From: Thiobacillus sp.
GTDB lineage: Bacteria; Pseudomonadota; Gammaproteobacteria; Burkholderiales; Thiobacillaceae
Direction of reading: 5' to 3'
Assembly (NCBI RefSeq): GCF_024708915.1
Contig: NZ_JANJXQ010000234.1
Location: forward strand, 1-6,083
Length of the DNA: 6,083 bases
Below, piece by piece: positions 1 through 6,083 of this stretch. Positions within the stretch are counted from its first letter, which is position 1, and the number at the start of each line of letters is the position of its first letter. Both the position numbers and the translations under genes were made by a program. Under the pieces are notes generated by a model. That model was given only the letters and a program-made list of their open reading frames with translations. It was not told the origin of the DNA and did no database searches.

Positions 1-308
1 TGGCTATGCAGTTTCTCGAATTCGGCAATCCAGTGCGGCGGAAACATGTCCACCCGGGTCGCCAGCAGTTGCCCGAGTTTGACGAAGGTGGGGCCGAGTT
101 CTTCCAGCGCGCGGCGGATGCGCACGGGCGCATCGAGCTGGTTGATTTCGCTGGTGCTGTGCCAGTGCAGCACCCGTCCGGCGCGTTCCAGAACGCCGCT
201 GATACCCAGCAGGCGCACCAGATCGCCCCAGCCATAGCGAATCATCACCGAGGCGATTTCATGCAATCGCGGCAGGTCGCGCACGACCGAGATGGTTTCC
301 CAGAGCAT
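1..308 (-). CDS. ABC1/AarF/UbiB-family kinase-like protein, N-terminal part only
   Basis: The gene runs leftward from an ATG at 308-306 and leaves the window after 102 codons. The family consists of atypical kinase-like ATPases, many of which support ubiquinone biosynthesis at the inner membrane. Seen here: residues from about 63 read RRALEELGPTFVKLGQLLAT, followed by RVDMFPPHW. This is the family's KxGQ motif (VKLGQ) and the next conserved stretch. The ATP-binding core and C-terminal helices lie outside the window. The N-terminus (MLWETISVVRDLPRLHEIAS) differs from E. coli UbiB, so this may be a paralogue rather than the ubiquinone UbiB, and I give no symbol. No clear Shine-Dalgarno sequence precedes the ATG; an in-frame TTG upstream is possible but less likely. 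It lies downstream of the 506-1195 gene on the same strand, across a repeat-bearing gap. Confidence 0.85.
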   Translation of the reverse strand, partial: MLWETISVVRDLPRLHEIASVMIRYGWGDLVRLLGISGVLERAGRVLHWHSTSEINQLDAPVRIRRALEELGPTFVKLGQLLATRVDMFPPHWIAEFEKLHS

Positions 309-340
309 CGTTGGTTGTTGGAATAGGTAATGCCGAGAGT

Positions 341-470
341 GTACCCGCAAGGGGCACGCCGGATTCGTAAGCCGCTAAAGCGACAACGACTCCGCTGTAC
401 CCGCAAGGGGCACGCCGGATTCGTAAGCCGCTAAAGCGACAATGACTCCGCTACAGCCGCAGGGGGGCAC
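341..470. repeat. 56-bp tandem repeat, two copies plus a degenerate partial third
   Basis: Copy 1 is 341-396 and copy 2 is 397-452. They differ at one base (C at 387, T at 443). Positions 453-470 resemble the first 17 bases of the unit, with changes and one extra base, then similarity ends. Each unit starts GTACCCGCAAGGGG, in which CCC and GGG can pair around a GCAA tetraloop. It also contains CGCTAAAGCG, a short stem around TAAA. The array fills most of the gap between the two minus-strand genes, so it would be transcribed if they form an operon. The period is not a multiple of three. The minus strand is open across one copy but meets a stop in the next, which argues against coding. The role is unknown; a dispersed REP-like intergenic element is one possibility. 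Confidence 0.9.
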
Positions 471-505
471 TATGGGCGCGCTTCCCGCTGCTGGGTAGCG
501 TGTCG

Positions 506-1195
506 TCAGGAACGCAGGCGCTCGCTCTGCCGCTTGAGCGATTCGGATAACGCCGCCAGGATGCCGCTCGCCACCTGCGACAGGCGCTCGGTGGCCGTGC
601 TGGCCGACTCGCTCAGCCCGGTGCGTCCCGCCGTGCTGCTGGCTTTCACGCCGCTCGCCATCTGCTGGAGCGATTCGAGTACCTGCTCGCCGGTACGGGT
701 GCCGCTGATCTTCAGGTGATCACTTAGGTAGCCGAGTTCTTCCTTCAGCTTGCCGCCCGACTGGCTGGCGGCCTGCTTCAGGGCCTCGACAATCTGCCCC
801 TCCAGGTCGCGGAGCTGCTCAAGGCTGGCCTTGAGTTCGTTGTCCCTGAAGGCCTGACCCTGGGTGGCCGCTTCGCGCAGGGTGTAGGATGCCGCCTGCG
901 CTGCGCTGCCGACGGCCTCGTCCAGGCCGGCCATCGCCTGCTTGAGCCCATCTTTCATTTCACCGCCGCGCGACGTCAGGCCGCTGCCCACGCCGGAGGC
1001 AATCGCGGTGACGATCTCACGCAGATCGCCCAGTGCCATGCGGCGTTCATGCAGGACGCGCGCCGTCAATTCGCGCACGCGTTCGCGCAGATCGGGCGTG
1101 GACACGGCTGCTGCGGCCTCGTCGTGCAATTGCATGAGTTGCGTATTGTCGGGGATACTGGTCTGGCTTGGAACTGGGGTTTGCGCGTCATTCAT
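506..1195 (-). CDS. Ala-rich helical protein of unknown function (229 aa)
   Basis: The ATG at 1195-1193 is supported by GAGGAC (plus-strand 1202-1207), six bases upstream, a good Shine-Dalgarno sequence. The protein has no signal peptide, no membrane segment and no cysteine, so it is probably cytoplasmic or peripherally membrane-bound. Residues 35-68 form a charged helical segment (DLRERVRELTARVLHERRMA), and 58-68 are more hydrophobic. From about 70 to the end the sequence is rich in Ala, Ser, Gln, Glu and Lys with spaced hydrophobic residues. It looks like long amphipathic helices or a coiled coil, in the style of phasins or apolipoprotein-like proteins. I recall a proteobacterial DUF (possibly DUF6781) of similar appearance, but this is memory and unverified. 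It is divergent from the NlpC/P60 gene and upstream of the ABC1-kinase-like gene on the same strand. No catalytic motif is visible and the function is unknown. Confidence 0.85.
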   Translation of the reverse strand: MNDAQTPVPSQTSIPDNTQLMQLHDEAAAAVSTPDLRERVRELTARVLHERRMALGDLREIVTAIASGVGSGLTSRGGEMKDGLKQAMAGLDEAVGSAAQAASYTLREAATQGQAFRDNELKASLEQLRDLEGQIVEALKQAASQSGGKLKEELGYLSDHLKISGTRTGEQVLESLQQMASGVKASSTAGRTGLSESASTATERLSQVASGILAALSESLKRQSERLRS

Positions 1196-1272
1196 GGTGC
1201 TGTCCTCGAGTCAAGATTCGCTACGCATAGCCGTAATTCGCCTTCAATTACTATAGAGCAGATTGTCATTCG
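1196..1272. promoter_or_regulatory. divergent intergenic spacer, likely promoters both ways
   Basis: This 77-bp AT-richer gap separates the minus-strand 506-1195 gene from the plus-strand peptidase gene, so it or the adjoining coding ends should carry two outward promoters. On the minus strand, TATAGT (plus 1250-1255) matches the -10 consensus at five of six bases, but its best-spaced -35 is poor and falls in the peptidase's first codons. On the plus strand only weak -10-like bases (TATAGA at 1252-1257) overlap the same spot. No obvious operator was found. The call rests mainly on gene layout. Confidence 0.35.
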
Positions 1273-1746
1273 ATGAAGTCTGTACTGCTGTTCCTGCTAG
1301 CCTTGCTGTCGACATCCCGCGCATTTGCGGCAACGCAAGACGATATTCACATGTATGCCGTCAGCCTGGTAGGCAGCCCCTATCGATTGGGCGGCAGCGC
1401 GCCTGGCAGCGGACTCGATTGCAGCGGTTTCGTCGGCCACGTATTCAGTCAGACGACCGGCATCCAGCTCCCGCGCGACAGCCGCGCGATCAGCGAAGCG
1501 ACTCAGCCGCTCGCGCTGGCCGAACTCCAGCCCGGCGATCTGGTCTTCTTCAACACCCTCAACCGCGCATTCTCACATGTTGGCATTTACCTGGGCGAAG
1601 ACCGTTTTGTGCACGCCGCGAGCAGCCGCACCGGGGCAGTCATGGTCTCCAGCCTCGGCGACCGTTACTGGCGCGAACGCTTCGACGGCGCCCGCCGCGT
1701 CGGCCCGGCCGGCGATGTTTCGCCCGCGATTGCCGCGCAGCAATAA
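1273..1746 (+). CDS. secreted NlpC/P60 (C40) family cysteine peptidase
   Basis: Predicted cell-wall hydrolase. The family generally cleaves peptide bonds in peptidoglycan stems, often next to D-Glu. Residues 1-19 (MKSVLLFLLALLSTSRAFA) form a signal peptide with a cleavage site at AFA|A, so it acts in the periplasm. The mature protein is essentially one NlpC/P60 domain of about 125 residues. GSPYRLGG (34-41) leads to GLDCSGFV with nucleophile Cys50, and FSHVGIYLG holds His102 as the catalytic base. RFVHAAS contains His114, at the usual position of the third catalytic residue. LQPGDLVFF (85-93) is the typical family strand. There is no SH3b or LysM targeting domain, so substrate choice is not clear. 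No good Shine-Dalgarno sequence precedes ATG 1273, but the signal peptide fits this start. Its 3' end overlaps the next gene by 32 bp, indicating co-transcription and probable translational coupling. Confidence 0.93.
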   Translation: MKSVLLFLLALLSTSRAFAATQDDIHMYAVSLVGSPYRLGGSAPGSGLDCSGFVGHVFSQTTGIQLPRDSRAISEATQPLALAELQPGDLVFFNTLNRAFSHVGIYLGEDRFVHAASSRTGAVMVSSLGDRYWRERFDGARRVGPAGDVSPAIAAQQ

Positions 1747-2392
1747 GCGCTGCCCGGGTGCGCTCCGGCACGGCGTGCTGGCGGCGGTCCTGTTGATGCA
1801 TTATGCGCATGCGGCAACCGATCTCAGCCTGGAAAGCGCGGACGCCGTCAACGAGGGACAGCTGCATTTCCTCGAAACGCCGCCTGCCAAACCCCTCCAT
1901 CATCACCAGAATCGCATCCGCATCGATGCCGACAGCCTGGCTACCGGCTGGGTCGGGCTGCATCAATGCCACGACCGGCTGGACGCCGTGCCGCTGCTGC
2001 AGATCACCTTCCGCGAGGGCTACGTGCGCGATCTCGAAATCGACCTCGCCAGCGGCATCGGTCACGCCCGGGTCGAAGGCGCCAGCGTACAGCTGCGCAA
2101 TGTCGAACCCGGCGCCAGGCTGTGCCTGTCTGCGCAGATCCGTGCCCTGCGCAACACCGGAAACGGCTATTTCAGTCTGTTCAGCGGACCCTACATGCGC
2201 AAATTCCTCGACGGCTATTACCCCATGCGGGTGACGCTCGACGTCGACTATCCCGCCGAGTCGCTCCGGCTGATCGACGTCAGCCCTGCGCCGCAGCCCG
2301 GGCTGCATTCCGACGAACGGCCCGGCAAAATCCGGCTGGACACCCTGTTCGAAGGCGAACTGCGCTTCCTGCTCCAGTTCGAACGCAGTTGA
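1715..2392 (+). CDS. secreted protein of unknown function (225 aa)
   Basis: I do not recognise the family with certainty. The chosen ATG at 1715 lies inside the end of the peptidase gene. It gives a basic n-region (R3, R5, R8, K11, R12), a hydrophobic core (VLAAVLLM, 21-28) and a cleavage site AHA|A after residue 33. In-frame GTG 1775 and ATG 1796 are later options but would shorten or destroy the signal peptide. The mature part, about 192 residues, looks mainly beta-stranded. It has a His run (62-64) and QCH (84-86, with His83 nearby). Cys85 and Cys137 could form a disulfide in the periplasm. [19 protein letters not shown] (158-176) is an aromatic-rich segment that reads like a conserved core. 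The codon pattern and signal peptide show a real gene. The tight overlap with the NlpC/P60 gene suggests a shared envelope role, perhaps as partner or regulator of the peptidase; this is inference. Confidence 0.85.
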   Translation: MFRPRLPRSNKRCPGALRHGVLAAVLLMHYAHAATDLSLESADAVNEGQLHFLETPPAKPLHHHQNRIRIDADSLATGWVGLHQCHDRLDAVPLLQITFREGYVRDLEIDLASGIGHARVEGASVQLRNVEPGARLCLSAQIRALRNTGNGYFSLFSGPYMRKFLDGYYPMRVTLDVDYPAESLRLIDVSPAPQPGLHSDERPGKIRLDTLFEGELRFLLQFERS

Positions 2393-2422
2393 GCCGCAGC
2401 GGATTTTTATACCCATTCATGT

Positions 2423-2441
2423 ATTGATAACCGTTCTCATT
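2423..2441. promoter_or_regulatory. Fur box (iron-responsive operator) upstream of fbpA
   Basis: The 7-1-7 inverted repeat TGATAAC-C-GTTCTCA (2425-2439) matches the Fur consensus TGATAAT-x-ATTATCA style. Six of seven bases in the arms are complementary, and in the 19-bp form seven of nine are. It covers the -35 hexamer and much of the spacer of the promoter below, so bound Fe2+-Fur should block RNA polymerase. Its place before a ferric-iron importer strongly supports the call. Fur binding itself is inferred. Confidence 0.82.
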
Positions 2442-2452
2442 TTGAGTACGAT
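2424..2452 (+). promoter_or_regulatory. sigma70-type promoter of the fbp operon
   Basis: TTGATA (2424-2429, five of six to TTGACA) is followed by a 17-bp spacer and TACGAT (2447-2452, four of six to TATAAT). Transcription would begin near 2459, giving a leader of about 28 bases before the fbpA start. It is the only well-spaced hexamer pair I see in the gap after 2392. Confidence 0.65.
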
Positions 2453-2486
2453 TGCGAACATCGACCCAACCGAGAAGAAATCCGCG

Positions 2487-3500
2487 ATGAAACCGATCCT
2501 GACCCGGCTGCTTGCCACCCTGGCATTCTCCGCCATCGCCCTGCCTGCACTGGCCGAGGAAGTCGTGGTGTATTCCGCGCGTAACGAGCAGCTCATCAAA
2601 CCCTTGTTCGACGCCTATACCCGCGATACCGGCGTACAAATCAAGTTCATCACCGACAAGGAAGGGCCGCTGATGGCGCGGCTGAAAGCCGAGGGCAGGA
2701 ACACCCCGGCCGATATGCTGCTGACGGTCGACGCCGGCAACCTGTGGCAGGCGTCCGAAGAGGGCCTGCTGCGTCCGATCCAGTCGAAAACCCTGCAAGC
2801 CAACGTGCCGGCCCATCTGCGCGATCCCGACAACGAGTGGTTCGGCCTGTCGGTACGCGCCCGCACCATCGTGTACAACACCGGCAAGGTGAAACCGGCC
2901 GAGCTGTCGACCTACGAAGACCTGGCCAACCCGAAATGGAAAGGCCGCCTCTGTCTGCGCACCTCGAAAAAGGTCTACAACCAGAGCCTGGTGGCGATGA
3001 TGATCACCGAATACGGCGAAGGCAAAACCGAGGACATGGTGCACGGCTGGGTCGGCAACCTGGCGACCGCACCCTTCCCCGACGACACCAAGGCGATGGA
3101 AGCGGTGGCCGCCGGCCAGTGCGACGTCGCGCTGGTCAACACCTATTACTTCGGCCGCCTGATGGAGAAGAGCCCCAACCTGCCGCTGGCGATTTTCTGG
3201 CCCAACCAGAACCTGAAAAACAAGGCGGCCGGCGTGCACGTCAACATCTCCGGCGCCGGGGTCACACGTCACGCCAAGAACCCGGCCGGCGCGCAGAAGC
3301 TGATCGAATGGCTGTCATCCGGCAAGGCGCAGAACCTGTTCGCCGACGTCAACCTGGAATACCCGGTCAACCCGAACGTGTCGCCCGACAAGACGGTCGC
3401 AGCCTGGGGCGGCTTCAAGCAGAACCTGATCAACGTAAAAGAGGCTGGCAGCCTGCAGACCAAGGCCGTAAAATTGATGGATCGCGCCGGCTACAAATAA
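2487..3500 (+). CDS. fbpA: ferric-iron ABC transporter, periplasmic iron-binding protein
   Basis: This 337-aa protein binds Fe3+ in the periplasm and delivers it to the FbpB permease. ATG 2487 is preceded by GAGAAG (2472-2477). It opens a clear signal peptide, [20 protein letters not shown] plus ALA, cleaved before EEVVVYSAR. The open frame extends upstream to 2424, but that would bury the signal peptide and overlap the promoter. Seen family marks are [10 protein letters not shown] with Tyr29, [50 protein letters not shown] with Tyr164, and NTYYFGRL with the paired Tyr220-Tyr221 that ligate iron. Position 29 fits the all-tyrosine (FutA/Campylobacter-type) clamp rather than the His/Glu set of Haemophilus FbpA. 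Cys156 and Cys212 may form a disulfide. Length is normal. It is the first gene of the operon, with a Fur-covered promoter upstream and a terminator-like hairpin just downstream. Confidence 0.96.
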   Translation: MKPILTRLLATLAFSAIALPALAEEVVVYSARNEQLIKPLFDAYTRDTGVQIKFITDKEGPLMARLKAEGRNTPADMLLTVDAGNLWQASEEGLLRPIQSKTLQANVPAHLRDPDNEWFGLSVRARTIVYNTGKVKPAELSTYEDLANPKWKGRLCLRTSKKVYNQSLVAMMITEYGEGKTEDMVHGWVGNLATAPFPDDTKAMEAVAAGQCDVALVNTYYFGRLMEKSPNLPLAIFWPNQNLKNKAAGVHVNISGAGVTRHAKNPAGAQKLIEWLSSGKAQNLFADVNLEYPVNPNVSPDKTVAAWGGFKQNLINVKEAGSLQTKAVKLMDRAGYK

Positions 3501-3509
3501 GCATCCATC

Positions 3510-5186
3510 TTGTCCGACTCTGTTGCAGTTCCAGCAAAAGCGCCCTCAGCGGGCGTTTTTGTTTTGCCCGACGCCCGCCCCCGCAGCGGCGGCTGGATGC
3601 TGTTCGCCCTGGCGGTCGCCGCGCTGGTGCTGGTGCCGGTGGCGGTCACCTTCTCCTCGTTCGCCCAGATCGAGGGCGACATCCTCGCCCACCTGACCGA
3701 ATTCGTGCTGCCCGAACTGGTGGGCAACACGCTGTGGCTGGTGCTCGGGGTAGCGATCGGCGTCGGCGTGCTGGGCGTGTCGCTGGCCTGGCTCACGGCG
3801 ATGTGCGAATTTCCCGGCCGCCGCCTGTTCGACTGGGCGCTGCTGCTGCCGCTGGCGCTACCCGCCTACGTCACCGCCTTCGTCGCGATCGGACTGCTGG
3901 ACTTTACCGGCCCCTTGCAAACCTGGCTGCGCGACAGCTGGGGCATCACCGGCCTGCCCGAGATCCGCTCGCGCGGCGGCGTCATCCTGGTGATGTCGCT
4001 GGCGCTCTATCCCTATGTTTATCTGATTGCGAAAAATGCCTTCGCCACCCAGGGTGCGATCGCGCTGGAAGCCGCGCAGTCGCTCGGACTCTCCCGCATC
4101 CAGGGTTTCTTCCGGGTGGCGCTGCCGATGGCGCGGCCGTGGATCGCCGCCGGGATGATGCTGGCGCTGATGGAAACCCTGGCCGATTTCGGCACCATGG
4201 CGATCTTCAACTACGACACCTTCACCACCGCCATCTACAAGGCCTGGTACAGCCTGTTTTCGCTGCCGGCAGCGGCGCAGCTGGCCTCGATCCTGATCCT
4301 GTTCGTGCTGGTCGCGGTGGTGTTCGAGCAGCGCTCGCGCACCCGGATGCGCTACGGCGCAGTGGGCCGCAGCGCCGCTTCGCGACGCATCAAGCTGCCG
4401 CCGGTGCTGGCCGGTCTGGCCCTGCTGTATGCCGGCGCGGTGCTGGCAGCAGCTTTTCTCATTCCGATCACGCAACTGGCGCTGTGGTCGCGCGACGTCA
4501 TCGCCGACGATCTCGACAGCCGCTACTGGGCATTTGCCTGGCATTCGGTGCTGCTGGCCGGCATCGGCGCGCTGATGGTGGTGGCCGTGGCCTTGCTGCT
4601 CGCCTATGCCGGACGCCAGCGCCCCGGCCCGGCGATGATGTGGACGCAGCGCCTCGCCACCCTCGGCTATGCCTTCCCCGGCGCGGTGCTGGCGGTGGGC
4701 CTGTTCATTCCGGTGGCGGCGCTGGACAACTGGCTGATCGACACCGGCCGCGCCTGGTTCGGCTTCGACGGCAGCGAAATCCTCAAGGGCACGCTCTTGG
4801 TGATGCTGCTGGCCTACCTGGTGCGCTTTCTCGCGGTCGGCTTCGGCCCCATCGACAGCGGCCTGCACCGCATCACCCGCAACGTCGACGAAGCCGCACG
4901 CAACCTGGGCACCGGCACGGCAGGCCTGCTCACCCGCATCCACCTTCCCATGCTGCGCGCCAGCCTACTGACCGCCGGGACACTGGCTTTCGTCGACATC
5001 ATGAAGGAAATGCCGATTACCCTGATGACCCGCCCGTTCGGCTGGGACACGCTGGCGGTGCGGGTATTCGAGATGACCTCGGAAGGCGAATGGGAGCGCG
5101 CCGCGCTGCCATCGCTCGCGATCGTCATCGCCGGTATCATTCCCATCATCCTCCTGACGTGGCGCGGCACGCACTCGCAGCACTGA
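3510..5186 (+). CDS. fbpB: ferric-iron ABC transporter, fused double-domain permease
   Basis: Inner-membrane channel that moves Fe3+ from FbpA to the cytoplasm. Numbered from TTG 3510 it has 558 residues and about 12 hydrophobic segments (for example 30-51, 70-94, 108-130, 157-175, 255-272, 297-320, 343-366, 424-444, 532-550). It is built as two tandem BPD_transp_1 domains. Each has the EAA loop that docks the ATPase: EAAQSLGLSRIQGFFRVALP (187-206) and EAARNLGTGTAGLLTRIHLP (461-480). Such a fusion is normal for FbpB/FutB. The start is uncertain. TTG 3510 lies nine bases after the fbpA stop, without a good Shine-Dalgarno sequence, and its early codons cross a terminator-like hairpin. TTG 3564 follows that hairpin directly. 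ATG 3597 (529 aa) begins at the first membrane segment and would leave almost no cytoplasmic tail. fbpC follows after six bases. Confidence 0.95.
   Translation: MSDSVAVPAKAPSAGVFVLPDARPRSGGWMLFALAVAALVLVPVAVTFSSFAQIEGDILAHLTEFVLPELVGNTLWLVLGVAIGVGVLGVSLAWLTAMCEFPGRRLFDWALLLPLALPAYVTAFVAIGLLDFTGPLQTWLRDSWGITGLPEIRSRGGVILVMSLALYPYVYLIAKNAFATQGAIALEAAQSLGLSRIQGFFRVALPMARPWIAAGMMLALMETLADFGTMAIFNYDTFTTAIYKAWYSLFSLPAAAQLASILILFVLVAVVFEQRSRTRMRYGAVGRSAASRRIKLPPVLAGLALLYAGAVLAAAFLIPITQLALWSRDVIADDLDSRYWAFAWHSVLLAGIGALMVVAVALLLAYAGRQRPGPAMMWTQRLATLGYAFPGAVLAVGLFIPVAALDNWLIDTGRAWFGFDGSEILKGTLLVMLLAYLVRFLAVGFGPIDSGLHRITRNVDEAARNLGTGTAGLLTRIHLPMLRASLLTAGTLAFVDIMKEMPITLMTRPFGWDTLAVRVFEMTSEGEWERAALPSLAIVIAGIIPIILLTWRGTHSQH
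3536..3565 (+). terminator. intrinsic-terminator-like hairpin between fbpA and fbpB
   Basis: The CGCCC (3541-3545) and GGGCG (3551-3555) arms pair around TCAGC. The stem can be extended by a G-U pair and by the preceding AAAA against the following T run. TTTTTGTTTT (3556-3565) completes a classic Rho-independent terminator shape. On the minus strand the same hairpin is followed by TTTT, so it could act both ways. It starts 35 bases after the fbpA stop and lies within the 5' end of the longest fbpB reading. It may act as partial termination that keeps fbpA mRNA more abundant than fbpBC; that effect is inferred. Confidence 0.7.
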
Positions 5187-5192
5187 ATCCCC

Positions 5193-6083
5193 ATGGCTGA
5201 ACTGATCCTCGACTCGGTCTCGCAGTCGTACGGCAAGCGGCAAATCATCGCCGACCTGTCCTTCACCCTCCCGGAGGGCGCGATCGGCTGCCTGCTCGGT
5301 CCCTCGGGCTGCGGCAAGACGACCGCGCTGCGCTGCATCTCCGGCTTCGAGACGATCCAGGCGGGCGAGATCCGCATCGGCGGCGAGGTCGTCAGCCGCC
5401 CGGGCTGGATGCTGCCGGCGGAGAAGCGCCGCGTCGGCATGGTGTTCCAGGACTACGCGCTGTTCCCGCACCTCACCGTGGCGGACAACGTCGGCTTCGG
5501 CCTGCGCGGCGAATCGAAGGCGGGAAAGGACGCGCGCATCGCCGAGCTCCTGGAACTGGTCGGCCTGACCGCCCATGCCGGGCAGTACCCGCACCAGCTC
5601 TCCGGCGGCCAGCAGCAGCGCGTCGCGCTCGCCCGGGCGCTGGCGCCGCGGCCGCGCCTGATCCTGATGGACGAACCCTTCTCCAACCTCGACGTCGAGC
5701 TGCGCGAGCGGCTCTCGATCGAAGTACGCGACATCCTGAAGCGCGAGGCGACCACCGCGCTCATCGTCACCCACGACCAGCACGAGGCGTTCGCGCTCGC
5801 CGACTGGGTGGGCGTCATGCACGAGGGCCGCATCCAGCAGTGGGACACGCCGTACAACCTCTACCACGAGCCGGCCAACCGCTTCGTCGCCGACTTCGTC
5901 GGCCAGGGGACGCTGCTCAACGGCGAGGTCATCAACGACCATCAGGTCGAGATCGAGCTCGGCGTGCTGAACGGCCACATCCCGGTCGAGTGCGGCGCCG
6001 AGGGCTGCGACTCATGCGTGCGCAGCTGCCACGTCGACGTGCTCCTGCGCCCCGACGACATCGTGCACGACGACGACAGCCTC
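5193..6083 (+). CDS. fbpC: ferric-iron ABC transporter ATPase, C-terminus cut by window edge
   Basis: ATP-hydrolysing subunit that drives Fe3+ import through FbpB. The frame is open from ATG 5193 to the right edge (297 codons, no stop), six bases after the fbpB stop. All ABC motifs are present: Walker A GPSGCGKTT (36-44), Q-loop Gln86 in MVFQDYALFPHLT, signature LSGGQQQRVALARAL (136-150), Walker B LILMDE with Glu161, D-loop SNLD (164-167) and switch His194. The ATPase domain ends near 235. The C-terminal regulatory/TOBE-type domain then begins, with VDVLLRPDDIVHDD (281-294) characteristic of the FbpC/FutC group. Unusual is a Cys cluster, Cys267-x4-Cys272-x2-Cys275-x3-Cys279 followed by His280, just before that motif. 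Relatives are usually about 340-370 aa, so roughly 50-70 residues are probably missing. No strong Shine-Dalgarno sequence is seen, and translation is probably coupled to fbpB. Confidence 0.95.
   Translation, partial: MAELILDSVSQSYGKRQIIADLSFTLPEGAIGCLLGPSGCGKTTALRCISGFETIQAGEIRIGGEVVSRPGWMLPAEKRRVGMVFQDYALFPHLTVADNVGFGLRGESKAGKDARIAELLELVGLTAHAGQYPHQLSGGQQQRVALARALAPRPRLILMDEPFSNLDVELRERLSIEVRDILKREATTALIVTHDQHEAFALADWVGVMHEGRIQQWDTPYNLYHEPANRFVADFVGQGTLLNGEVINDHQVEIELGVLNGHIPVECGAEGCDSCVRSCHVDVLLRPDDIVHDDDSL

Noticed and set aside
341..470. The direct repeats as a small CRISPR array
   Set aside because: The copies abut with no spacers between them, the 56-bp unit is too long for a typical CRISPR repeat, and no cas gene is present.
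2393..2410. Possible terminator after the secreted unknown gene (CCGCAGCGG followed by a T run)
   Set aside because: Only a three-base-pair stem with a three-base loop can form, which is too weak to call.
1640..2416. Minus-strand open frame opposite the secreted unknown protein
   Set aside because: The plus-strand frame has a convincing signal peptide and balanced composition, while the minus frame has neither a good start nor motifs.
2280..3272. Long minus-strand open frame opposite fbpA
   Set aside because: It is a high-GC shadow of fbpA. The plus strand encodes a clear family protein with a signal peptide, and the antisense product shows no motif.
3858..4943. Long minus-strand open frame opposite fbpB
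   Set aside because: Its composition (Gln/His/Arg/Gly-rich) and lack of motifs mark it as the antisense shadow of the permease gene.
2744..5200. 818-codon plus-strand open frame across fbpA and fbpB
   Set aside because: It is extremely Arg/Pro/Gly-rich, has no domain, and is out of frame with two well-recognised transporter genes. It is a frame shadow from GC bias.
4965..5978. Long minus-strand open frame opposite the fbpB end and fbpC
   Set aside because: It covers two unambiguous plus-strand genes. The product is Val/Asp/Arg-rich without recognisable domains.

Overview
The window comes from a GC-rich proteobacterial chromosome. The protein styles suggest a betaproteobacterium, possibly of the Thiobacillus/Nitrosomonadales type. 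That assignment is inference from family resemblance, not a database result. There is no sign of phage, plasmid or insertion-sequence genes.

Left part (1-1195, minus strand): the N-terminal third or less of an ABC1/AarF/UbiB-family kinase-like protein runs off the left edge. Upstream of it is a 197-bp gap holding two near-identical 56-bp tandem repeats plus a degenerate third copy. Next comes a 229-aa, Ala-rich, helical protein of unknown function, possibly in the same transcription unit as the kinase-like gene. A 77-bp divergent spacer separates this minus-strand block from the plus-strand genes.

Middle part (1273-2392, plus strand): a small secreted NlpC/P60 cysteine peptidase overlaps by 32 bp a second secreted protein of unknown function. 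The two look translationally linked and both should act in the periplasm or envelope.

Right part (2393-6083, plus strand): a ferric-iron ABC importer operon. A sigma70-type promoter whose -35 and spacer are covered by a good Fur box precedes fbpA (periplasmic iron-binding protein). After it come fbpB (double-domain permease) and fbpC (ATPase, cut by the right edge). FbpA should capture Fe3+ in the periplasm, FbpB form the membrane channel and FbpC hydrolyse ATP, with Fur repressing the set when iron is plentiful. A strong intrinsic-terminator-like hairpin sits just after fbpA, inside the possible 5' end of fbpB. It may reduce fbpBC expression relative to fbpA and makes the fbpB start uncertain. 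FbpC carries a four-cysteine cluster in its C-terminal domain.

Most of the window is recognisable housekeeping or transport content. I do not see a clearly new multi-gene system. The best leads are the 56-bp repeats, the peptidase/unknown pair, the terminator inside the fbp operon and the FbpC cysteine cluster.
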